Part shown: piece by piece, positions 11,377 to 24,121 of the stretch
Layout: each line of letters begins with the position of its first letter
Position numbering within the stretch: the first letter of the stretch is position 1
NCBI RefSeq assembly: GCF_030272615.1
Contig: NC_081407.1
Span: 265,063,074-265,127,073 of the forward strand
Direction: 5' to 3'
Source: Cryptomeria japonica
Taxonomy: Eukaryota > Streptophyta > Pinopsida > Cupressales > Cupressaceae
DNA length: 64,000 nucleotides
Notes under the pieces: generated by a model
Told to the model about the DNA's origin: nothing
The model's database searches: none
The model's input: the letters and a program-made list of their open reading frames with translations, nothing else
Program-made: the position numbers and the translations under genes

Positions 11377-12348
11377 TATGTTACCCCAAGTTTCCCGGAC
11401 GGGGGGACGGGGGGACGGGGGGACGAGTTTCCGGGACGGCAAATTTTTTTCCCAAATTTGGGGACGGGGGGGACGGCAAAGGGGACGGCTGTATAAAAAA
11501 TAGGGAAAATTTAAAATATATAGGAAAATTCTAAATGTTCATATGAAAACATGGATAAAGCATGCATCTATACATTATATTCATATGAAAACATGGATAT
11601 AGCATGTGTATGATACTATGAAAACATTTTAGAATGCAAACATCGAACATACAACATTATCAATAGACTCAATACTCAATATGCACTCATAATTCAGAAT
11701 TTCAATTCATTCACATTGTCAATATGCATATCATAATAGATATTAAAGAAATAAAATACATAATGGAGCCTAATCAGACTCAGAGGTTAAATTTTCACTA
11801 CTTCCATCAGCGCAGTTCCCCCCTATATTTTTCGACGGGGGTTTGGGGGCAGCGCCCCCAACTTGGGGTCAAGGGGCAGCGCCCCTTGCGTGCTCCCTGT
11901 CGCGATACAGGGCGGGGTCGAGGGGCAGCGCCCCGCGAGGCCAAAACTACTTTTATTATTTTATATAGGCATCGGGTGTTATTTTTCTATTGGCAAAAAA
12001 CCCTTCATGAGATATTTCACTCCCTCAATTACGCAAAAAACATCATTAAAAAAAATTGAAAATACGACATTTTTTATTTTAATATTTTTCCCTAGCCCTA
12101 GATGTGGGGGACGTCTGGCCGTCCCCGGGACGGCTGGGACGTCCCCAATCCGTCCCCAGCCGTCCCCGGGACGTACGGACGTCCCCCACAGCTAGGGAAG
12201 CCGTCCCCCCGTTTCGGGGACGTCCCCTCAAAATTTTGACAATTTGGGGACGGGGGGGGGACGTCCCTTGGCCGTCCCCAAGTCCCCGAAACGTCCCCGG
12301 GACTGGGACGGGGGTTTTCAGGTAGGGGACGCGTCCCCGGGTTTCGTA
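11377..12348. mobile_element. Small hAT-like non-autonomous element rich in GGGGACG
   Basis: About 970 bp with inverted ends (TATGTTACCCC... and, inverted, TACGAAACCCGGGG). Dense GGGGACG or CGTCCCC repeats lie in the first 100 and last 250 bases, as subterminal repeats. The target is an ATATAT run on both sides, so an 8-bp duplication is compatible but cannot be fixed. The interior has no transposase; open frames across it are by-products of GC-rich repeats. Classification as hAT-like is by end structure and by similarity to the better-defined element at 50155-58624. Confidence 0.6.
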
Positions 12349-12688
12349 GATATATATATGAAATTAAGAATGACTGTCACACATATTTTTTTTTTTTGGG
12401 AAAAAAGGGGTAAAGATTTATTCAAAAATCACAAAAATACAAAATTCAGGCCTTAGGCCCACCAAGACAACAACAAAAACTAAAAGGATCCTAAAAAAAA
12501 CCACTAGCACCACCACTACAAAGTCCAGTGACCATAGCATTAGATTTGATCGTCGGATTTCCAATGATAATACCTTTTCGAAAAGCTCTCAAAAAGATGG
12601 AATTACACAAAAAACAGGCTAATCCGGAGCCTCGAAGGGCCTTAAAAATGACAATGAAAAGAGAACAAACATAAAAGAGAAATTGATC

Positions 12689-13882
12689 CTACACCACTGG
12701 GTGCTCTTGCATCATCCTGTCTTCTAGCATTAACCTGTCTAAAGTTTCAAGATAATTAGGAGGTAGACCATCCCTTCCACTAAAATCCCAACCATCAACA
12801 TGCTCTGAAGCCCACTTGGCCAAACAATCAGCCACTCTATTCCACTCCCTTGGAATATGACAAAAGGAGACAAATTCCAATGTATTACACAGTTGTAAAA
12901 TCTGTCTGACCACAGAAGCTAATTGCCAGCTCACATCATTCAAATTTTGTTTATTCAACATGTCCACAACAATCTGAGAATCCGACTCACAAATAATCTT
13001 CCTCCATCCTAAAGAACAACCTCGTTCAACAACAATCTTAATAGCTAGGGCCTCCATAAGATTGTTAGAGTGCTGCCCAATATAAATAGAGAAGAAAAAA
13101 ACTGTACAACCATCATCACCTCTACCTATACCTCCAATACCTGCATGTCCAGGATTCCCACGGGAAGAGCCATTTGTATTAATTTTTAAGATTCCCATAG
13201 GAGGGGGAATCCACCTTCCATCTCTACTTATCCGCTGCTTTGCATGTTGAGATCTATTTCCAGCAGCACAGTCCATTTTAATGTTTTCCAATTGCAGATT
13301 CCTTACAATAGCATAATCACCCGGATCAACATTTTCAGACAAATTGCACTTAGCCGAGATTGTCTTCCGAAGCCTATTAACTATCTTCTGCCACAGCTGA
13401 GGACTCCCTACATGTGAATCACAAAAGACCCTTCGATTCCTTTCCAGCCACAGATTCTAGATAATAAGGGCTCGCCCAATAGCCCAGGCCACTTGAAGAA
13501 AAGAGGTCTTCGTTGGGGGTCTACCCAAGCTATCCCAAAAGTCAATTAAGGAGGTAGCCTGAAAACAAGCATGTTGCCAAGCCTCCCACCACTTGTGCCA
13601 AATCTCCCTAGAGAAAGGGCATAGAAAAAACAAGTGGGAGCAGTCTTCCTCATTATGCATACAAAGATAACAGATAGATGGTCTCTGGAAACCTCTCGTA
13701 CGAAGATTCTTCTATGTGAGGCATTTCCTCTGAGCAACCAGCCATAAGAAAAAATTACATTTCGGCCAAGAGAAGCTATTCCAAACCTTCTTCCACCAGG
13801 GAACATCCGTTAGGCCATGCAATTGCCTATCAAGCTGAGCATAACCTTCGACAACAAAAAACTTGCCTTTTGGGTTAGGACC
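12689..13882 (-). pseudogene. LINE ORF2 C-terminal part: zf-RVT and RNase H
   Basis: From 13882 down, the zf-RVT region reads LAWGP (in the other half, up to 21001) joined to NPKGKFFV, then WPKCNFFLWL near 13760 and a C-x2-C...H segment (CYLCMHNEEDCSHLFF) near 13650. One frameshift lies near 13690-13710. RNase H follows in a long frame (13342-12689). It has the KINTNGSSRGNPG strand in which the first catalytic aspartate is asparagine, an EALA helix, ESDSQ and NRVADCLAKWA with the last aspartate. RNase H removes template RNA in elements that carry it. The changed residue suggests loss of activity in this copy. Confidence 0.85.
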
Positions 13883-14693
13883 CGTTGATGTGTTTTTTAT
13901 GCACATAACAATACAGAATAAATTACCAAAGTAATTTACCCTCTTGAACAAAATCACTTCAGATGCTAAGAATGAGATCAACTAAAATGATTCCAAGGTT
14001 TCTGCATGTCAGGTTTTGACGAGTGGGTAAGTTCAGTGGTTGATGTGAATTGCTGTGTTTCACTTGGGGACTTACGCAAATGTTTGGATTATCATGAATG
14101 ATGCAGAATAGGTGTGCTGACAACTTAAGATTTATCAATATGGCTCTGGATTTACTTCTTACTAAAAAAGGGGGAAAAGGAATAGGGTTCAGGAAATCTA
14201 TTCTAAAACTAGGAATGTAGGAAATGATGAATGGATCTAGTGGAATCAAACCAAGCAAGGTCTCACAATAAGGTATTGACACAAGCTTAATGCAATCATC
14301 TAAGGTATACTTAATGATTTTCAGACTATTACCATCAAACGTAGACACCATCTAAGTTGATGCTTGTCAACGGACGCATAATAGTTGAAGTTATGCTTAC
14401 TCAAATTCCAGTTGACCACACAAGGCGCACTTACCAGTGGCAAGAGGCTAGTGGTATGGATTAAGGATTCCACACAAATGAATTCAACAAATCTTTCACT
14501 CAATCTAACATACATGAAAATAAATTCTAATCTAAATTCTAATCTAACTCGGAGGAATTGAGAACCATGAATGCAAATACAACACTTGAAGAGCAAAATC
14601 ACCAACAATTGAACAATGATTAGGATTCAAATAGCTGCAGCATATACCAACAATTCTACAAAAACTCTCCCTTACAAATGAGAGACAAGGAGG

Positions 14694-14705
14694 CATATAT
14701 AGAGT
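14694..14705 (-). promoter_or_regulatory. TATA box near the 3' end of element A
   Basis: The minus strand reads CTCTATATATGCCTCC and then CTCATTTGTAAGGG. The same pair is found in B (37394) and C (51329), always downstream of the ORF or exon and 0.8-0.9 kb before the element end. This fits a U3/R promoter of an LTR. Confidence 0.6.
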
Positions 14706-14838
14706 CTCTGACAAAAATGGATGGCCTAGATTGATCTAAGATCAACGGTCGAGATCATGCCAACAAAACCCTAGAATTGCCCTGATCAGGGTTACATAAA
14801 AAATGGCGCCACCAACATATGGCCCAATGAAAAGATAC

Positions 14839-17800
14839 CTAGTCATCAAATAGGGAATCTTCTAGAAGATTCCTCCTTGCATCTCTCTCTCTCCTAGCAT
14901 ACTCCAAGAATCTAGCCAATACTGAATCTAACTCCTCCATGGAAATGCTAGGCAAGGTATCCTGCTGTAAATCAATCACATCCAATGAATCCGAGCAAGC
15001 ATTCAAAGTGTTCTCCCATTCTGGCATGAGCTTCTGCGAATTATGAACATGAATCAACAAAGAGACCAAGTCATCTATTTGACTCTTCTTCAACGAGTCC
15101 AACTGGCAAAAATACATAAATTTTATCTTGTCTCTTAATTCGGCTAAGTGTAAACCACTAGCATCACTAACATCAACACCCAATAATTCCTCAATTGAGA
15201 CAAGGATCTTCATCTGAATGTCCTGAATTAATCCTTCCATCTCCATACAACTCGATTGGGCGTTCTCATAAGCTGATTTCTTCAAGGCTAATGCACAATA
15301 CTAGCCATGGAAATCGTATATGTCTCCATTGTGCACAATGTTCTCGCTGACCAAGGTGGAATTAGGAACCTTCTTCAATGCCAGGAGGCATGGAATAGTC
15401 TTGTCCTGAATAGGCCGGAATTCTTCCCAAACTCCCTCCAAATACTGGATTCTGAATACGAGCGTTGTTGTCTTATCATATGCGTGGACAAACTGAGTAA
15501 GGAAATCATCTGCCTGCTTTCTTGTGCTCTCAATCCACTTTTCCACCTCTGAGTGTGTACCTCTCGCTACCTCGCAGTGTGAATGCATTCCATGGTCAAC
15601 TGCAATAGGGGAAATAAGGGTGGGATCTCCACGCCTTGTCCTTGCAATATACTCTCTGAGTCTAATATTTTCTTCTTTGTACCTTTCATTTTCTACAATC
15701 GCTCTGTCTAACCTTGCATTGATTGCCTGGAGGTTGTCACCAATCTCCTGTAATTCCTGCCCTGCGGATGGACGACCAAGGGCAACTGAAGTGATCTGGA
15801 AATCCATAGGAGTAGCAATGTCCGCTGTCACGCCTGCAATAGGAACAACAATCTGCGCAATCTGCATTCCTGTCTCATCTCTAGCTATGTGCGACAAAAT
15901 CTCTGCTCTCTTGGGCTCCTTCTTCTTAGCGCTCCTAGCTAGGTAGTCATCAATATCATCAATAGGCTGTACCTCTATCATTTGTTTACTTTTCTCCATG
16001 CTTCTCCTCAGCCATTCAGGAATAGTGGCCATTTCCATACCATCATCAAGACATACTTCTCGATCAAGTCCTTTCAATGCCGAAATAACAACATCATTAT
16101 CATCAGGATTACTCCTGGTCCAATCATATACTTCATTTCCCAAGCTAACTTCCAAAAGGATAGTAGGGGATTCCGACTGATCATTATTCTCATCAGGAGG
16201 TGCAGATGTCACTGTGGCATGGAATTCCTGAATATTTTCTGGTAGTATCACTGTGTTGGAACACTGCTGAGTCTCCTTATTCTGTTCTGTTACTTCAATC
16301 ACTTCGATTGATGAGACACTACGAGGGGGTGAAGGAATGATAAGTGGAGTGATAGTCTTTTGTTTCTTCTTCACCTCCTCAATCTTCTTCCCTCTGGCCT
16401 TGACTTCTCCAGGCATGTTCTTCCTTCTCTTGGGAGCTTGACTCTCTTCGTCAGCATGAATCCTGACATCACTAACAGTTCTCTGATCATCCTCGGAAGT
16501 AGACTCTTCCGGCTTCATCCTTTCATAAGTGAAGGGAACACCCATGTCAACCAACTTATTCATCTGCATATCTACCCATGTGCGGGAGAAATTCAAGACC
16601 TCTCTCATCAATGCATTTAGGTCAATCTCTTCTAACTCTGACCAATTTGGCAATAGGATTGCCTTCTTCATTTCATTCTCATAATGTGGGTGTGTATGAT
16701 CTCTATCATCTAATACCTGATCAGGGATGAGGAAAAGTCCACACTTCCTCATGAAATCCACTAACATTTTGGACCACATTCTTCTCTTCACTGCTTGTTC
16801 GTCCATTAAGTTAGCCCAATAATCCTCTATGTCAACCTTATGAGTGAACTTCTCTCCCCTGATCCTTTCAACCTTCTTGTCTGGATCGAATCTTTCTCTT
16901 TTCTTGTATGTTGCAAATCTGTAGAATGCAATCTCCTCACCTGCAGTGCTAGCGGCTATGGCGGATTGGCAAACCTCTGACGTCTTCCCAACTGAAATAG
17001 GGAATGTCATTCCTGTCCTGTGCTTCTCTCTCTGGATAACATCGAACTCTAGAAGCTGTTTCACCACTTCCAACAATATCATTCTGTCGGTTGGATACCT
17101 AGGAAGTCTGTAGGGTTCAGATTGAAACCCATGAATCCTGAGGTATGTGAAAGTGGGGAAGTGTATATACCACGATCCATATGTTTCTATCAACTCTGTT
17201 GCCTCCTTGGACAATCTTCTGTGGATTCCGCCCTGCAGCATCCGTGTGATGTACATAGTGAATGCATCATTCACTCTCTTATAGTCTTCAATTCTATGCA
17301 TGCTCAACTGGGGGTAGCATTCATAACTCTTAAATTGTCCTTGCCCATTCCCGACTTCACCTTTACATATTAATCCTCTGTATGAAACAAATTGTGCAAG
17401 CAGGTACACCAGGTAGGAAGTCATGGTGAATGACCTAGACCGCTCTACATTTCTCAGCTGGAAATCCAGATTGTCACTTATAATCTTGGACCAATTCACT
17501 AGTGTTCCTCTAAGACAATCCTGGATGAAGTAGAACATCCATCCATGAAATATTGCTCCCTGCGGCATCCCCATCACTCTGTTGAGTAGGAATATCAAAT
17601 CACTATATTCCTCCTTAAAATCTATGCACATGAGTGTCTTGGGAGCCTTGGAATGATGAGACCTGGGCTCAATCATCCACTCTTTGTTAATTAAATTCTT
17701 ACATACAACCATCTTCTTTGTGTATCTGTCTGCATAATCCTCCTTGGTCACATCCTTCATGTCTGCGTGGAATTCTGAACACCTCAACAATGGCATCCTT

Positions 17801-18136
17801 AGCAAGGTAGGCGATGACAACGCCCTTAGGACTCTTGATCATTCTTGTGAGCGGATCGTAACATCGTGCACACTCCAGGGTCAACTCACTGCACTGTATG
17901 GACTGTGGAAACCCAGCGGCATGGAAAATGCCACTCTTCATGATATTTGCATATGTTGGGGAAGGAACCTGATCTCTGACTCCGAACATCCGACGCTGCA
18001 TCTGGTTGAAGTCCAGGAAATGCATGTTTGTATCAGCGATCTCCTTCCATCTGGATGAAACCTTAAACTCTGGATAAAATCCAGTCTCCAGCGTCTTCAA
18101 CAGTTCTTTTCTTTCCTTGTATCCTGACTTTGACAT
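14839..18136 (-). pseudogene. Element A protein, about 1,100 codons, nearly intact, unrecognised
   Basis: Three frames form one protein: 18136-17699, 17820-15301 and 15285-14839. Compared with B, the first break is a deletion of about 5 bp near 17770, and the second is a single nonsense change (a tryptophan codon in B is TAG in A near 15302). The N-terminal ~470 residues look globular, with motifs such as GVVIAYLAKDAIVEVF, MTSYLVYLLAQF and EATELIETYGSWYIHFP. A basic KRRK...ARGKK segment (possible nuclear signal), an acidic linker, a coiled coil (about 16000-15600, LQAINARLDRAIVENERYK) and a helical C-terminus follow. No RT, integrase, protease or zinc knuckle is visible. The layout is loosely reminiscent of plant-mobile-domain or gag-like plant transposon proteins; that is only a guess. 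Confidence 0.75.
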
Positions 18137-19804
18137 CGCACCTATACGAGGCTCGAAGTTAGACTTAGGAAAATATTCATAATAAAATTCCCGACTTTCT
18201 AAAGATTTAGTTAATTTAGAGCATGGAGTCAGAAAAATAATCCATACACTTGGTAAATTTTAGCAATTAAGTTCAAAGTGTGACAACACCAAGGCATGGA
18301 AGCCTTCCATAAAATTCATTTATACCTCCTTATACTTAGAAAATATGCAAGCAAAGAATGCAAAGGAGTATACCGGATTGATGATGACTAAGGAAAAGGT
18401 GTGAAAGATTGTGTTTTCACACAATGAATGTTTGAAGACACCTTCCGCAATCAACAATGGAGGTCAAAATTCTGAAGACAACCTGAAAATCAGACTTTAA
18501 AAAACATGTTGTAATCTTCAAAATGTGCATAAAATCAATAAAAATCAGTTTTATTGATGAAAACAATCATTTTCTGGAATGTAAGTATGGCTGGTAAAAA
18601 TTAGTTTTCTGAGGGCAAGTCTGAAAATCGGATACTTCAGACTTACCAGCACCTTTGCAAAATGGTTCAAATCCCTGAAAATGATGAAAAATTGCTACGG
18701 AAACAGCCCCAAGCAAATTCGCCAAAATTGGTTAGGTGGCTGGAAATGAAAATTTCTGAGGACAACCGCCTAACAATGGAGTTTCAGACCTGCAACAGCG
18801 ATAAAATGGTCTAAAAAATGCACAGAAAACTCCATAAAACACCTCCAAATGCTAAATGACTAAGTTGGAATTGGCTGGGCAATAAAAACTTAAGTCTGAA
18901 AATTAATGACAGCCATTAGTAGAGGTCAAAATCTGAAGCAAACCTCAGATCTGAAGCGAATCAGCAGGCTGGAAATGATGGCAGCCACAAAACATGCATG
19001 AAAATCATCAAAATATGGCACCAAATCACCTCCCAAGCAAAATCAAAATTTTCCCAAGCATGGCGCCAAACTTGGAATTCTGAAAATTGACGTCAATGGC
19101 AGCCTTGATTTGTAGCAATGAAGGATGGCAGCAATCTGGAAAAATTGCCCAAGTTGGGGTTGGATACCCCAAACACAAAAATTTGCCTTCCCTAGCAAAA
19201 AATCGAAATTTTCAGAATTATGAAAAATGTTGTTAATGGCAGCAATCTGCAGCAATGAAGGTCTGAACAACAAGCACAAATGGTGGAGGAAAAATCGCCT
19301 AAGTTTCCAATCATGAAATTGCCAACTTTCACCAAAAAATGCTAAATTTGGAAAAAAACGTCAAACTTAGCAAAATCGAAAATCTGAAACTGGTCTTTAA
19401 TGGCAGCCAAGAGGAATAGATCAGCAAGCTGGAAAAAATGGAGGAAAATAAATCCTCAATCCCACACTTCACAAAAACGCCTTGCCAAAAAATTCGCCCA
19501 ACTTGGAAAAAAATCGCTTTCATGGAGACACCTGGCAGAAATAATAATAAAGTAATGCTGAAGTTCCTCTCATATACTTGCTTTCACCTCCAACTTTCAC
19601 CACACAAGCAATGTGGGATAAAACACTTGTATAAATACTTGCTTGGTGAAACCCTAACTTGCTTCTAGAAGGTTCAAACATTTAATAATTATTGCAAATT
19701 ATTAAATTTGCTTTTAAATTTTAAATAATCATTAATAATTATTTAAAAGCAATCAAAATGGGGCTTATTTATTAAAATATTTCAATTTAAATCTAAAATA
19801 AAGC

Positions 19805-20520
19805 CTCTAGGGGAAAATCGCTATCAGTTGGGATTGAAAAATCCCTTTAAAAATCACTTAAGTGTCAAAATTTACCCCATAAGGGAAATCTGACCCATGC
19901 TTGGATAAAAATCCATGCTCAATTTCATCAAAATGCACACAAAAACCTTCCCAGGGGAAATTCGATGTGAGTTTGGACAAAAATCCAGACAAAAATGCAC
20001 TCAATTTGCAAAAAATCACCCCTAGGGGAAATTCGATATGTGTCTGGACAAAAATCCACACTCAAAACTCACCTAATTTGGAAAAATACCTCCCTGGTGG
20101 AAATTCGACCTTAGTCTGGATGAAAATCCGGACTCAAAACTCTTCATAATGTTCCGAGTGGAAAATCGATCCCTGTCTGGATGAAAATCCAGACAAAAAT
20201 CCTTACTTAGATGTCACAAAAATCTTGGTGGAAAATCGACCCAGGCATGGAATTATCCTTGCACTCCAGCCCGCACTCCACTCTGCACTCCTGGTGGAAA
20301 ATCAATGGCAGTCTGGATAAATCCTGACACTTAGCCAAATTTTAGCACTTCCAGGGGAAATTCGACCCAGGTGTGGATAAACAGTGGGGGAAATTAGTGG
20401 CCAGTATGGATTCCAGGAGAAACCCATGTGTAGTATGGATTTTGAGTGGGGGAATGGGTTGGGTAGTCTGGAATGTGAGGGGAAAAGCACCTCTAGCATG
20501 GAATTTGACCCTTTAACCCT
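19805..20520 (-). repeat. Diverged tandem array with a small hairpin in each unit (element A)
   Basis: About nine irregular units of roughly 60-105 bp share GGGGAAATTCGA or GTGGAAAATCGA followed by GTCTGGATGAAAATCC-like sequence. In the best unit (20175-20194) the arms GTCTGGAT and ATCCAGAC pair perfectly around GAAA. The counterpart in element B is at 32255-32945. Confidence 0.75.
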
Positions 20521-21005
20521 TGGAATAAGGATTTCCCTTAGGATTTTATTATTTTAACCACTCAAAATCACTCAGCGACTTTAAATTTGACTGGACTTAT
20601 ACTAATTTTCCAAAAATATGAGCGAAACACTAGGAAAATATTGGAATAAAGTGCGAAACCAACTTAAATATTACCTTAGGAGCGAGAAAACAACTCCAAA
20701 AGGTTTGTGAATACCTTGGCACTTTAAAATCACTTGATGCACGTGTTTAAAAACACGTTAACGTTCAAATGGTCAAACACTTAGCAAAACTTAGGATCAT
20801 TAAAAATATCATCGTTTGCAACTTGATCCTAACACTTCAAAGACCCTAGACGGCACTAGGCACGATCAAAATTCTGAGACTCGGGCACGGGAAACGCAAA
20901 ATTGCCCACTAAGCAGCCAAAACCCTAACCTAACAATGCAGGCAGCTGGCAAAGAGGGGTCCCTGTTAGCAATGGGGCGATGTGTGAAAAGGTCACAACA
21001 GGACC

Positions 21006-24000
21006 CCAAGCCAAAATATCTCTCTCTTTGAGGGAACTACATAACCTACCCTCCAAGATATTAACCAACACCACACGATCTTCATCCGAGCCACCCAAGG
21101 GCCATTCAAGAGGATCCTTCCAACAAGTCACCTCAACTTGTCCAATGCACCTAATCGTTTTAAAATTCTCCACCTTAACCCATCCAACATTAGTGAAAAT
21201 GTTGCAAAGAGGCTGAAGCTGTGGATAACTAGACAGAATAGGAGGGTGACCATCCCAAGAGTTCTACCAAAAAAGAGCTTCAAAGCCTCTATTACAAATC
21301 CAGAAAAGGCCATCTTTAATAAGTTGGGCACCTTTTTTAAGAGTATCCCAAATACAAGAGCCCCTGCCCACTAAACTAAGACGAGGCACCTCATGATCAT
21401 TAGCACTAGGGAGATACTTGTGGGTTAAAATCTTGGCCTAGTCCTGATCCTGACTGTTACGCCACCTCCAATACAACTTAGCCGCCAAGGCCTTGCTAAC
21501 CAAAGCAATAGATCTGAGGCCAAGACCCCTAGCATGTCTTTGTCTACAAACAGAGTCCTATTTAACTAAACTCCACTTAGAAGAAAGAAAACTACCAAAC
21601 CAAATAAATTGACGGGAAAGAGCATCGAACTCTCTCACAAAGCTGGAGGGGGGGGCCTACACAAAACACCTATAAATGGGAAGCGCTTGCACCACAATCT
21701 TTAGAAGAATCACTCTTCTAGCAGAGGATAACCACCTATAAGTCCTATGATTAACCTTGCAACGAAATTTATCCAAAATTCCTTGCCAAAAATCTCCGTG
21801 CTGAACCCCCAAATCTAAAGGAATCCCAAGGTACAACAAAGGAAGGGACCCCGTCTGAAATCTGAGGATCCTAGCAATCCTATGGTGAATAAGCCGAGGA
21901 GTATCAAAGAAATATATGGATGATTTATCCTCATTAATTTTTTGACCTGAGGCTTTGCAATAGATATCCAAAGTTCTCCTGAAATTCACTGCCTCATTGA
22001 TTGTGGCCCTACCCATCAAACTTGTGTCATCCACAAACTGAAGATGAGAGTAGGGAGGTAGAGCATTGCTCCAACTCCAGCCCTGAATAAGACCATGTCT
22101 CACCTGGGAAGTGAGAAATCTGCCAAGACCTTCAGCCATGAGAATAAATAAATAGGGAGATAAAGGGTCCCCTTGCCGAAGCCCCCGCGAACTGCTAAAC
22201 AATTCCGAGGGTTCCCCATTAATAAGAACTGAGAAGGAGGTAGAAGTCACACAACTAAGAATCCAATTCACCCACTCTTCTCCAAAACCAAAAGCCAAAA
22301 GGATCTTCTGTAAGAAATCCCAACTCACCCTATCATAAGCTTTGGCCATGTCAAGTTTAATAAACATAGCCTTCTCCTTAGAGGAAGCCATCGAATGAAT
22401 AGCCTCCATTGCTATCACAACTCCATCAAGGATCTGTCTTCCATCAATGAAACCACCTTGCTCCTTAGAAACCAAAGTGCAGAGGAGAGGTTTGAGTCGT
22501 TCAACCATCAATTTAGTGATTATCTTGTAGACAACATTACATAAAGCAATAGGCATGTACTGATCCAAACTATTAGCCCTCTCCTTCATAGGAATGAGAG
22601 CCAAGAAGGTAGAATTCATAGATTTGAGCATTTGTTTATTCCTATGAGATTCCTGAACCACATCTAGAAGATCATACTTTATAATCCCCCAAAATTCTTG
22701 AAAAAACTCAATAGGAAACCCGTTAGGGCAAGGAGCCTTGCCTTTTTTCATTTGAAACACAAACTCCTCAAGTTTAGACAACAAAATGGGGCGCAAGAGA
22801 GCATCATTCATTTCAACAAAGACAAGAGGGGGAATATAGTTCAAGATGGCCGTCTCTTCCACCATAGCTTTAGGATCCTCCTTGGTAAACAAATTAGAAA
22901 AATAACCGATAGCTTCCCTAGCAATTTCTTCTTTAGATGAAAGATGAACCCCTTTTGAAGATATGAGAGAGGTAATAGAGTTACCATACCTCCGAGCTTT
23001 AACAAAATTATGAAAAAAAGCTACGTTTCTTTCACCTTCTTGGAGCCAATCCACACGAGACTTTTGTTTCCAGAAAATCTCCTCATGCAACTCCCACTCT
23101 TCTAAGTCCTTAAGAGCAAGGGACTTGGCGATACTGAGCTCCACAATCATCCCTTGATCCCTAATTTGACGCGTAACTTCATCCAGCTTGGATTGAGTTG
23201 CCATCTTGTGTCTATGCAGATTCCCAAAACATTGGTTATTCCACCTCTTCAGCCTGTATTTCACATGTTGTAATCTCTTCCCAAAGGTGTACATAGCCCG
23301 CCCATGGGTAGGCACCCCTTCATACCACCAATCAACCATAAGATCCTTCAACGACTGATCATGAAGTCACATCAATTGGAATTTGAAAGAGGGATTTTTG
23401 GAGGTTCTAAAACATGTAATAAAAAGCTTAATAGGCCAATGATCAGAACCCCTCCAATCAAGAATTTCTGAACTGGTGGACCACCTATCATGCACCCAAT
23501 AGCAAGAAACCAAAAATCTATCAAGCCTTTCAGAGATAGCCTCAACACCACTCCACCTATTATTCCATGTAAAGACACCATTAATTGGCTTCACATCAAT
23601 GAGATTCAAGAGATCAATATTATCCTTGACTAAATTTGAGGAAGGATCAAGCCTGAATAGCCCATCTCGCTTTTCCTCCAAACTAGTAACGACATTAAAA
23701 TCTCTAGCCAAAATCCAGGGGAGAAAAGGTTCTTGAGCTCGAAGAAGATTGATGTGAGCCCAAAGATGCGACTTACCCACTAGATCAGTAGGAGCATAAA
23801 TATTAGAGAAGGGACATCTTTCTCCAGTCTCAAAGTTGAAGCGACCATGGAAATGGAAGATCTGCTAGAAAACCACCACAAAGGGGAAACTTTCCTCGGG
23901 TTTCAGAAACAACCAACCCCTCCTGAACTACCATGAGAACTCACTCCCTGCCAAAGGCCTTGGGGCCAGACACGCAAAGCACAACTGGCCAAACCATGTA

Positions 24001-24121
24001 CTGAAAGCTTGGTTTCCTAAATAAAAACAACATCAGGAGACTCAGAGTAAATTAATCTGCGAAGAACCTTCTGTCTAGGGATGCTGTTCAACCCCCTTAC
24101 ATTCCATGAGAGCACAATCAT
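21006..24121 (-). pseudogene. LINE ORF2 N-terminal part: endonuclease and reverse transcriptase
   Basis: The start ATG at 24121-24119 overlaps the ORF1 stop (ATGA) and opens with MIVLSWNVRGLN. The endonuclease spans about 24121-23370, with stops in its first third, then ARDFN, TWNN, SERLDRFL and GSDHWPI. A long RT frame (23351-21657) shows CPNGFPIEFF, MPIALCNVVYK, LDMAKAYDRVSWDF, SRGLRQGDPLSPYLF and the catalytic FVDD box near 22030. After 21657 the frame breaks but the post-RT region goes on to 21006 and the insertion point of element A. At least one frameshift (near 23790) and several stops make this copy inactive, although the RT core itself is open. Confidence 0.9.

Larger units (their letters stand above)
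13883..21000 (-). mobile_element. Element A: 7.1-kb TG...CA element with a large non-retroviral ORF
   Basis: On the minus strand it starts TGTTGTGACCTTTTCACACA at 21000 and ends CATCAACG at 13883 (final A changed). A perfect 5-bp duplication, GGACC, lies at 13878-13882 and 21001-21005, inside the LINE. Order from the 5' end: a conserved terminal block, a hairpin repeat array (20520-19805), about 1.7 kb of non-coding leader, a reading frame of about 1,100 codons (18136-14839), a TATA box (14705-14694) and an 0.8-kb tail. I see no RT, protease, integrase, primer-binding site or second LTR. Best guesses are a giant solo LTR or a new class of terminal-repeat transposon. Same family as B and C. 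Confidence 0.9.

Noticed and set aside
11724-12456. Proline/glycine-rich frames near 11.7-12.4 kb
   Set aside because: They come from GGGGACG repeats read in several frames.
15524-16245. Plus-strand frames across element A
   Set aside because: Shadows of the long minus-strand frame, which is collinear with element B.
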